This document shows positions 1-5,021 of a stretch of 5,021 nt of DNA, piece by piece. Below the pieces are notes generated by a model that was not told where the DNA came from, searched no databases, and worked only from the letters and a program-made list of their open reading frames with translations. This stretch comes from Paludibacter sp. (lineage in GTDB: Bacteria; Bacteroidota; Bacteroidia; Bacteroidales; Paludibacteraceae): positions 1-5,021 of the forward strand of contig JAQTOL010000280.1 of NCBI GenBank assembly GCA_028748945.1, written 5' to 3'. How positions within the stretch are numbered: the first letter of the stretch is position 1; each line of letters begins with the position of its first letter. A program made the translations under genes and the position numbers.

Positions 1-1
1 C

Positions 2-754
2 AATATTGCACTTGATAGAGCCAAAGAACAAATAGACAATAAAATCAAGATTCAAAAGGAAGAAATAAAACAAAAGAATCTTTCAATCAATCAGGATGTT
101 GCCAGGCTGCAAGAAGCCAATGAGACGCTGAAAAAACTGTTTTTGGTATCACCATCGCCCGGTATTGCCATTATCAATAGAAATTGGAGCAGTGGTAATA
201 AATTACAAATTGGAGATCAATGCTGGCCGGGATACCCATTAATTCTACTCCCTGATTTATCATCGTTGAAAGCCATAGTAAAAATAAACGAGGTAGATAT
301 TGCCAAAATTCACAAAGGCTTGAAAGTGGAAATCAAACCCGATGCATTTTCAAACAGTGTTTATGATGGTGAAGTTACTTCTGTAGCCAATTTAGCTGTC
401 AATAAAGATGATAAATCCAAAGTGAAGGTTTTTCCGGTGGAAATACTCTTAAAGAAGACCGATAAAAAATTGCTTCCGGGCCTGACTGTAAGTTGCCGCA
501 TCATTCTCGGTACTATAAAAAATGCGCTTTTTATTCCAATCGATGCTTTGCATTCGGAAGGAGCTGTAAATTATGTATTCAAAAAAACGGTAAATGGATA
601 CGAAAAAACGATCGTTAGTATCGGAGTTAGCAATTCCGACTATATCGTCATTACCAAAGGGTTGGAAGCCACTGATAAAGTGACCTTGGAAGATCCTACT
701 AAAGAAGACAAGGACACGAAATCATCCACTGATAAACAAGTACAAACAAAATGA
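2..754 (+). CDS. HlyD/MacA-type periplasmic adaptor, 5'-partial
   Basis: This is the C-terminal 250 residues of a membrane fusion (periplasmic adaptor) protein. The frame is open to the left edge, so the true start is outside the window; a TTG at 143 lies inside the domain fold and is not the start. Visible residues 1-45 are a charged, heptad-like helix, the returning arm of the coiled-coil hairpin. Residues 46-82 (P51, G54, then a GD pair) form the second lipoyl half. Residues 85-167 are the beta-barrel domain, ending in PGLTVSC. Residues 168-231 fit a membrane-proximal domain, with the typical start ALFIPIDAL. The last ~20 residues are a charged Lys/Asp/Thr tail. In the family, such proteins form a ring linking an inner-membrane pump to a TolC channel. 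The stop overlaps the next start (ATGA), and the next gene is a paralogue. The family call is firm; the substrate is unknown. Confidence 0.93.
   Translation, partial: NIALDRAKEQIDNKIKIQKEEIKQKNLSINQDVARLQEANETLKKLFLVSPSPGIAIINRNWSSGNKLQIGDQCWPGYPLILLPDLSSLKAIVKINEVDIAKIHKGLKVEIKPDAFSNSVYDGEVTSVANLAVNKDDKSKVKVFPVEILLKKTDKKLLPGLTVSCRIILGTIKNALFIPIDALHSEGAVNYVFKKTVNGYEKTIVSIGVSNSDYIVITKGLEATDKVTLEDPTKEDKDTKSSTDKQVQTK
751..754 (+). promoter_or_regulatory. ATGA stop/start overlap, likely translational coupling
   Basis: The TGA stop of the first adaptor (752-754) shares bases with the ATG of the second (751-753). No Shine-Dalgarno-like purine run precedes this ATG; the leader is ACAAACAAA. Such overlaps commonly let terminating ribosomes re-initiate, which would tie synthesis of the two adaptors together. 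The coupling itself is inferred. Confidence 0.6.
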
Positions 755-1740
755 GAAATATATTCAAAATACTTCTGTTTTCTTCAGTTGTACTTTTCAT
801 AGTTTCGTGCAACAAATCTAAAAAAGATGATTTAACCGGCAAAGATAACAGCGGTCGTATAATTATTGAAACCGGTGAACTGGCTGCCATTGATACGCGA
901 TCATTCGCGATGCCCCGTTTCGGCAACTATTGGTATCAAATGAAAGTAATCGGCATTTTGAAACATGGTACGGCAGTAAAAGCCGGAGACTCAATTATTC
1001 AATTGGACCCTTCGGAAATAAAAAAACTTATCATTGCCCGTGAAAGTGATTTGGAAACCCAATTGGCTGTATTAGAGAAACTACATGTAAATCAGGAAAA
1101 TAATCGTCAGGAGTTAGACTCCAGACTAAAAACAGAATTAGCTACTTTTGACCTGAAAAAATTGGAACTGGAATCTTCGCGCTTTGAATCGGAACGAATA
1201 AAAAAAATAAAAACACTTGAATTTGAACAAGCAAAAATTCAACTTGCAAAGGCTAAGCGTCTTGCAGTGTTGAGTAAAAAAATAGATTTGAATGATTTGA
1301 AAATTGAACAAATTAAAACACAACAATTAAAGAAAGTAATAAAAGATTCTTATGCCTTTTTGCCGGCATTGACAATTAGAACTCCGATTTCCGGTTTGTT
1401 TCAGGTAGGTATCAACAGACGAACCGGGCAAATGATTAAAATTGGAGAAGACGTTTATGTCGGCAACAATATAGGGAATGTTCCGGATCTGACATGGATG
1501 AAAGCAAACACAACGGTAAGCGAAAACGACTTTATGAAAATAAAAACCGGTCAAAAAGTTGTAGTCCGATTAGACGCATTACCCAAAGTCTCATTTATGG
1601 GCGAAGTTATTTATATAGGTAAACTATGCCACCTGAAAGACGATAAATCGCGTCAAAAAGTTTTCGATGTGGAGGTAAAAATACTAAAATCAGATGAAAG
1701 ACTGAAACCGGGAATGACAGTTAGTTGTGAATTTAAATAA
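751..1740 (+). CDS. Second HlyD-type adaptor, lipoprotein, no membrane-proximal domain
   Basis: A complete 329-residue periplasmic adaptor. The N-terminus is a lipoprotein signal peptide: Arg/Lys, a hydrophobic run at 7-18, and lipobox IVSC with Cys20. A polar stretch, NKSKKDD, follows. Residues 62-90 hold the first lipoyl half (GTAVKAGD, then QLD). Residues ~88-200 are a long Lys/Glu/Leu-rich coiled-coil hairpin. Residues 206-242 are the second lipoyl half (RTPISG). Residues ~246-329 are the beta-barrel domain, ending at PGMTVSCEFK. Residues 206-329 align without large gaps with the upstream adaptor (both have KDDKS, then KVF.VE, then PG.TVSC). The upstream protein continues for 83 residues past this point, whereas this one stops, so it lacks the membrane-proximal domain. 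The start is supported by the signal peptide and the 4-base overlap with the upstream stop. It probably works with the neighbouring adaptor on the same ABC pump (inference). Confidence 0.92.
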   Translation: MRNIFKILLFSSVVLFIVSCNKSKKDDLTGKDNSGRIIIETGELAAIDTRSFAMPRFGNYWYQMKVIGILKHGTAVKAGDSIIQLDPSEIKKLIIARESDLETQLAVLEKLHVNQENNRQELDSRLKTELATFDLKKLELESSRFESERIKKIKTLEFEQAKIQLAKAKRLAVLSKKIDLNDLKIEQIKTQQLKKVIKDSYAFLPALTIRTPISGLFQVGINRRTGQMIKIGEDVYVGNNIGNVPDLTWMKANTTVSENDFMKIKTGQKVVVRLDALPKVSFMGEVIYIGKLCHLKDDKSRQKVFDVEVKILKSDERLKPGMTVSCEFK

Positions 1741-1750
1741 TAATGTAACT

Positions 1751-2989
1751 ATGCAATATGAAGAAAATATCCGTCTGGCAATCAGAGGACTAATTGACCA
1801 TAAGTTTCGCTCGTTCCTTACCATGTTGGGAATCATTTTTGGAGTTGCATCTGTCATCACCATGTTGTCAATTGGTGAAGGAGCCAAAAAAGCGGCTATA
1901 GCAAAATATCAGGATTTAGGTGTCAACAATATAATTGTTCGCGAAAAGAAACTAAGCGATGAAGAGCTGGAAGAGACCCGGGCTAAATTTTCGCAGGGGT
2001 TATCCATTCAGGATGCTAATGTAATTAAAGAAATTGTGCCGGGTGTTACGGGTATAGCTTCGCAAGCCGAAATCAGTTCGGAAGTAAAGTATGCTGACAA
2101 GTCCGCGAAATCGACCATTATTGGGATTACTCCGGAATTTATTAAAATGTTAAATTATAAAACTGAAAAAGGCGATTTTATAACTGCCGATCATTATAAA
2201 CGCAGCTTAAAAGTATGTGTGTTGGGTGCAGGAGTTGCCGCCACTTTGTTCAGAAACGAAGATCCTATTGGCAAAATGGTGAAAATTGAAGATCAGTGGA
2301 TGGAAGTAGTTGGAATACTTAAATCGAAAACTCTTTTTACTGAAACAGTGGGCGAGTTAGCTGCAAGGGATCTGAATACGGATATTTATGTTCCTCTCAC
2401 TACTTTTCTCAAACGGTTTACACCTGAAAACAGCCTGACAAGTGAAATTCAACAAATCACCATTCAGGTTGATAATTCCAACCGCTTGGTTGAAGCGTCA
2501 CAATTAATTGATGCCATTTTACAACGTCATCATTTTAATAATCGTGATTATAATATTGTTATTCCGTATGAATTGCTAAAACAAGAAGAGAAAGAAAAAG
2601 AAATTTATAACTTTTTATTGGGAGCCATTGCTGCCATTTCATTATTGGTAGGCGGCATAGGAATTATGAATATTATGTTGGCAACCGTAATGGAACGTAC
2701 ACGTGAAATTGGGATCAGACGGGCTATCGGAGCCCGGAAAGCGGATATTATGAGCCAGTTTGTGTCCGAAGCTGTAGCCATAAGCATAACCGGCGGAATT
2801 ATAGGAGTCATTGTGGGAGTAGGTCTGTCATTGTCCGTTGCGGCTTTTACCGATGTAAGTATTTCACTCAAAATGTACTCCGTTTTAATTGCTTTCGGAT
2901 TCTCGGTATTGGTTGGAATTGCCTTTGGCTATCTGCCTGCTAAAAATGCTGCAAATCTGAAACCAATTGATTCGATAAGGTATGAATAA
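1751..2989 (+). CDS. MacB/FtsX-family ABC transporter permease
   Basis: Inner-membrane permease of a type VII (MacB-like) ABC exporter, 412 residues from the ATG chosen here. The order matches the family: a short cytoplasmic helix (ENIRLAIRGL), TM1 at about 22-42 (SFLTMLGIIFGVASVITML), a periplasmic domain of ~240 residues, then TM2 (~286-310), TM3 (~341-362) and TM4 (~376-396). The FtsX-domain signature is clear at 301-329 (GGIGIMNIMLATVMERTREI, then GIRRAIGA), as is the usual C-terminus, PAKNAANLKP then RYE. In MacB the periplasmic domain docks the adaptor ring and the TM helices transmit ATP-driven motion across the membrane. The start is set at 1751, 10 bases after the preceding stop. An in-frame GTG at 1727 would add eight Asn-rich residues and overlap the adaptor gene, and family members begin near the ENIR helix. 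The ATPase is not fused but encoded downstream. Confidence 0.95.
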   Translation: MQYEENIRLAIRGLIDHKFRSFLTMLGIIFGVASVITMLSIGEGAKKAAIAKYQDLGVNNIIVREKKLSDEELEETRAKFSQGLSIQDANVIKEIVPGVTGIASQAEISSEVKYADKSAKSTIIGITPEFIKMLNYKTEKGDFITADHYKRSLKVCVLGAGVAATLFRNEDPIGKMVKIEDQWMEVVGILKSKTLFTETVGELAARDLNTDIYVPLTTFLKRFTPENSLTSEIQQITIQVDNSNRLVEASQLIDAILQRHHFNNRDYNIVIPYELLKQEEKEKEIYNFLLGAIAAISLLVGGIGIMNIMLATVMERTREIGIRRAIGARKADIMSQFVSEAVAISITGGIIGVIVGVGLSLSVAAFTDVSISLKMYSVLIAFGFSVLVGIAFGYLPAKNAANLKPIDSIRYE

Positions 2990-3000
2990 GTAATAAGTTG
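2983..3000 (+). repeat. Left arm of an 18-base imperfect inverted repeat
   Basis: This segment, tgaataagtaataagttg, matches the reverse complement of 3094-3111 at 17 of 18 positions. Three of the next five bases inward also match. It starts inside the last codons of the permease gene and includes its TAA stop at 2987-2989. The arms are 93 bases apart. Confidence 0.7.
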
Positions 3001-3041
3001 ATTGGTTAATTTGTAAATTAGGCGAGTAGATAAAGTTTTAT

Positions 3042-3065
3042 ACTTATTCAAACTATTACTAATAC
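3042..3065 (+). repeat. Direct repeat module, short copy
   Basis: This copy begins with acttattcaa (3042-3051) and ends with actaatac (3058-3065). The same two end sequences recur in the same order at 3103-3112 and 3136-3143. The second copy carries 23 bases between them instead of 6. This points to duplication followed by expansion or contraction of short units. Confidence 0.5.
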
Positions 3066-3093
3066 TTTAAAATTATAATCTTAAAATCCCAGA

Positions 3094-3111
3094 CAACTTA
3101 TGACTTATTCA
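3094..3111 (-). repeat. Right arm of the 18-base imperfect inverted repeat
   Basis: Read on the minus strand this is tgaataagtcataagttg, which differs from 2983-3000 at one base. No target-site duplication is evident outside the two arms, so a recent transposon insertion is not demonstrated. With a 93-base loop, the pair could also fold in the transcript. Confidence 0.7.
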
Positions 3112-3146
3112 ACCATTTAACCAATTATTCAATTAACTAATACAAT
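3107..3146 (+). repeat. Degenerate 8-base-period tract upstream of the ATPase start
   Basis: The 40 bases divide into five octamers: attcaacc, atttaacc, aattattc, aattaact and aatacaat. The first two differ at a single position and the later ones are looser. The tract ends one base before the ATG at 3148, so it forms the leader of the ATPase gene. Its AT-rich, unstructured nature suits Shine-Dalgarno-independent initiation (inference). Confidence 0.45.
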
Positions 3147-3147
3147 T

Positions 3148-3840
3148 ATGCAAATTGAAATAAAAGATTTATCGAAGAATTATATTATGGGAGAGGTTCA
3201 GGTTCCGGCACTGATAGATATAAATCTAAAAATACTGAAAAACGAATACCTGGCTATCATGGGACCTTCAGGTTCGGGTAAGTCAACGTTGATGAATATC
3301 TTAGGGTGTCTGGATACGCCAACGAGAGGTCACTATTTGTTTAATAAAGTCGATGTAAGCAGTTTGGATGATGATGCATTATCGGCTATGCGAAACAAAG
3401 AGATTGGTTTTATTTTTCAAAATTTCAATTTACTTCCCCGCTTGAACGCCCTTCAAAATGTGGAGTTGCCACTTATTTATGCCGGGATTAAAGCTCAAGA
3501 ACGTAGAGAAAGGGCATTATTGGCGTTGAAACGGGTTGGTCTGGCCGATCGTATGCTTCACAAATCGAGTGAAATGAGTGGTGGACAACGTCAACGTGTT
3601 GCCATTGCCAGGGCATTGGTTTCGAGACCGGGAATTCTTCTAGCCGATGAACCAACCGGTGCGCTGGACTCCAAAACCGGCGAAGAAATCATGCTGCTTT
3701 TCAATGAACTACACAAAGAAGGAAATACGATTATATTGATTACCCACGAACAGGAAATTGCAGATCATGCACATAGAACCATTTTTATTAAAGATGGATT
3801 AATCCATTCGGACGACCTCAATCCAATCAAAAATGTATAA
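3148..3840 (+). CDS. MacB/LolD-type ABC transporter ATP-binding protein
   Basis: Cytoplasmic ATPase subunit of the exporter, 230 residues, the usual length for a free-standing LolD/MacB-type nucleotide-binding domain. All ATP-handling motifs are intact: Walker [10 protein letters not shown] at 39-47, Q-loop Gln91 (FQNFNLLP), the signature SGGQ at 144-147 followed by [10 protein letters not shown], Walker B ILLADE at 163-168, the D-loop GALDS at 171-175 and switch histidine His200 (ITHE). The signature has Met in place of the usual Leu (MSGGQ). The GALDSKTG sequence and the LPLIYAGI segment are typical of the MacB/LolD branch. It would dimerise under the permease encoded at 1751-2989. The 158-base gap before it suggests either its own promoter or read-through from the permease. 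The start codon is the first ATG of the frame and gives the normal family N-terminus ([10 protein letters not shown]). Confidence 0.96.
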   Translation: MQIEIKDLSKNYIMGEVQVPALIDINLKILKNEYLAIMGPSGSGKSTLMNILGCLDTPTRGHYLFNKVDVSSLDDDALSAMRNKEIGFIFQNFNLLPRLNALQNVELPLIYAGIKAQERRERALLALKRVGLADRMLHKSSEMSGGQRQRVAIARALVSRPGILLADEPTGALDSKTGEEIMLLFNELHKEGNTIILITHEQEIADHAHRTIFIKDGLIHSDDLNPIKNV

Positions 3841-3887
3841 AATTGATTATTCCCGTTTACATAATTTTTATTTAAGAAATTGACAAT

Positions 3888-5021
3888 ATGAAGAAGCTAA
3901 TTTTGTTTTCTCTGATCTTATTTTTTCAAAACTTATCCGTTAAGTCTGAAACGTATAATCTTGACTTACAAAAAAGTATTGAGATAGCCAAGGAAAAAAG
4001 TTCCAGCATGTTGAGTTTGGTTCAGGATTTTAAAATTGCCGAGTATAATCTAAAATCTGCAACCAGTAAATTAAAAACGCATATCGATCTTAATTTTGTC
4101 TCCCCACAGTATACAGAGACTGTCAATCAATTTGAAGACAGTACCGGTATTTCATTTTATCCCATTAAACAACTGAATTTTCAGGGAAATATAAACGTTA
4201 ATCAGCCATTACCTACTGATGGTTATGTATATATAAAATCAGGCTTATCTAATTATGATGATTTTAATACCGATTTTCGTTCTACTTACCTCAGTACCCG
4301 TTTCGGATTTGTTCAACCGATTGATGCTTTTTATGGGTATAACTCCATAAAATCGACCTTAAAACGGGCGAATCTGGCTTATGAACAATCGAAGAAGGGA
4401 TTGAAAAGAGAAGAGCTGAACCTTATTTATCAGGTTAGTAATTCTTTTTATGATCTGCTTTCGGTACAAAAAGGAGCCGAAATTGCCCGGTTAAACTTAG
4501 AACGGCAACAAGATGCGAATGAAATTGCTCAAAACAAATACAAAGCAGGATTGATCAAAGAAGTTGATGCCTTGCAAATGGAAGTTGATTTAGCCGAAGC
4601 CAAAAATAACTATGACCTGGCCTTAGTGAGTCAAAGTTCTTCCATGAACACATTTAAAGAGTTGATAGGAATAAACTTCAGCGACAGTGTTTCATTAAGT
4701 AACGAATTTAAATACGAAGTGGTAATTGTTGATCCCGATAAAGCTGTACAATTTGCACTCGAGAACCGATTGGAAATCAGGGAGCAAGAAATTCAAATTG
4801 AATTTAATAAACTTAATATCAAGCAACAGCAAGCAGCAGGAATGATTAAAGGAAACCTTACGGCTTATTACGAAAAAGTGGGTGTAAGCAGTCAAAATCT
4901 GAACACACAATTTTCAACCGCTGTAAAAAATTCATATGAAAATTATTTAAATCGTCCACAAAATTTTGGAGTCGGATTTACTGTGAATGTCCCCATTCTT
5001 GATTTTGGTGAAAACAGAGCA
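3888..5021 (+). CDS. TolC-family outer-membrane efflux protein, 3'-partial
   Basis: The frame is open from ATG 3888 to the right edge: 378 residues without a stop, with probably about 100 missing by family length. Residues 1-20 are a signal peptide: MKK, a hydrophobic core at 4-13, and likely cleavage after VKS at 18-20. Residues 21-65 are helical, starting YNLDLQKSIEIAKEKS, the usual first TolC helix. Residues ~95-150 are rich in alternating beta-strand pattern (INVNQPLP, then STRFGFVQP) and fit the outer-membrane barrel strands. Residues ~155-270 are long helices of the periplasmic tunnel, with the TolC motif NKYKAGLIKEVDALQ at 216-230. The second repeat begins near 285. FTVNVPILDFGENRA at 364-378 is the familiar VP.xDFG motif. 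As the last visible gene after two adaptors, a permease and an ATPase, it is the likely exit channel of this pump. A 47-base AT-rich gap with no clear terminator separates it from the ATPase gene. Confidence 0.93.
   Translation, partial: MKKLILFSLILFFQNLSVKSETYNLDLQKSIEIAKEKSSSMLSLVQDFKIAEYNLKSATSKLKTHIDLNFVSPQYTETVNQFEDSTGISFYPIKQLNFQGNINVNQPLPTDGYVYIKSGLSNYDDFNTDFRSTYLSTRFGFVQPIDAFYGYNSIKSTLKRANLAYEQSKKGLKREELNLIYQVSNSFYDLLSVQKGAEIARLNLERQQDANEIAQNKYKAGLIKEVDALQMEVDLAEAKNNYDLALVSQSSSMNTFKELIGINFSDSVSLSNEFKYEVVIVDPDKAVQFALENRLEIREQEIQIEFNKLNIKQQQAAGMIKGNLTAYYEKVGVSSQNLNTQFSTAVKNSYENYLNRPQNFGVGFTVNVPILDFGENRA

Larger units (their letters stand above)
2990..3147. other. AT-rich, repeat-bearing spacer between permease and ATPase genes
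   Basis: This 158-base stretch separates two subunits of one transporter, far more than the -4 and +10 spacings upstream. I see no coding frame of useful length, no tRNA-like fold and no GC-rich terminator hairpin followed by a T run. It holds most of the 18-base inverted repeat, a 9-base inverted pair (3001-3009 with 3117-3125), direct repeats (3042-3051 with 3103-3112; 3058-3065 with 3136-3143) and a loose 8-base-period tract just before the ATPase start. It may be a mobile or expanded intergenic repeat, or a regulatory leader; the sequence alone does not decide. Confidence 0.6.

Noticed and set aside
143..754. TTG at 143 as the start of the first adaptor
   Set aside because: The frame stays open to the left edge and the upstream residues form a coherent coiled-coil helix. 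Starting at 143 would cut through the lipoyl domain and leave no export signal.
1727..1750. GTG at 1727 as the permease start
   Set aside because: It adds eight residues (MNLNNNVT) unlike the family N-terminus and overlaps the adaptor gene. The ATG at 1751 gives the expected ENIRLAIRGL beginning.
1738..1760. A frameshift hiding a membrane-proximal domain after the second adaptor's stop
   Set aside because: Only 10 bases separate its stop from the permease ATG, and the permease frame is clearly real, so no room remains for a lost domain.
699..2871. Minus-strand open frames at 699-926, 1138-1326, 1327-1554, 1690-1887 and 2605-2871
   Set aside because: They lie antisense to well-supported genes, have no recognisable domains, and their composition is that of reverse-complemented coding sequence.
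3010..3038. Possible Bacteroidota promoter (TTTG at 3010-3013, TAAAGTTT at 3031-3038)
   Set aside because: The second box matches TAnnTTTG poorly and such matches are common in AT-rich DNA. It is not strong enough to list, though a promoter in this gap is possible.
3841..3887. Terminator or promoter between the ATPase and TolC-like genes
   Set aside because: The 47 bases are AT-rich without a stable GC stem followed by T's and without a clear promoter pair.
4695..4910. Minus-strand open frame at 4695-4910
   Set aside because: It is antisense to the continuous TolC-like frame that runs from 3888 to the right edge, and it resembles no known protein.

Overview
The window reads as part of an AT-rich genome of the phylum Bacteroidota (inferred). 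The supporting signs are the lack of Shine-Dalgarno sequences before the starts, AT-rich leaders, a lipoprotein with a lysine/aspartate-rich stretch after its cysteine, and TolC and adaptor proteins of a Bacteroidota-like style. The genus cannot be fixed from the sequence. Every gene lies on the + strand. Together they form one export cluster, a tripartite ABC efflux system of the MacA-MacB-TolC kind.

Layout: (1) 2-754, the 3' part of a HlyD/MacA-type periplasmic adaptor whose beginning lies upstream of the window. (2) 751-1740, a second, complete adaptor that is a predicted lipoprotein and overlaps the first by ATGA. (3) 1751-2989, a MacB/FtsX-type ABC permease. (4) 2990-3147, a 158-base AT-rich spacer with inverted, direct and 8-base-period repeats. 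(5) 3148-3840, the matching MacB/LolD-type ABC ATPase. (6) 3888-5021, a TolC-family outer-membrane channel that runs off the right edge.

How they fit together: the ATPase dimer in the cytoplasm would power the permease dimer in the inner membrane. The adaptor(s) would bridge the periplasm, and the TolC-like channel would open to the outside. In E. coli MacB the ATPase and permease are one polypeptide; here they are separate genes, with the permease first. The substrate cannot be read from the sequence. Macrolide-like compounds, peptides, lipids or lipoproteins are all possible.

The most unusual points are two. First, there are two collinear adaptor paralogues, and the second ends exactly where the first continues into its membrane-proximal domain. 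Second, the spacer between permease and ATPase is repeat-rich, including an 18-base inverted repeat (17 of 18 matching) whose left arm covers the permease stop codon. The protein families are well known; I see no convincing evidence of a wholly new system.
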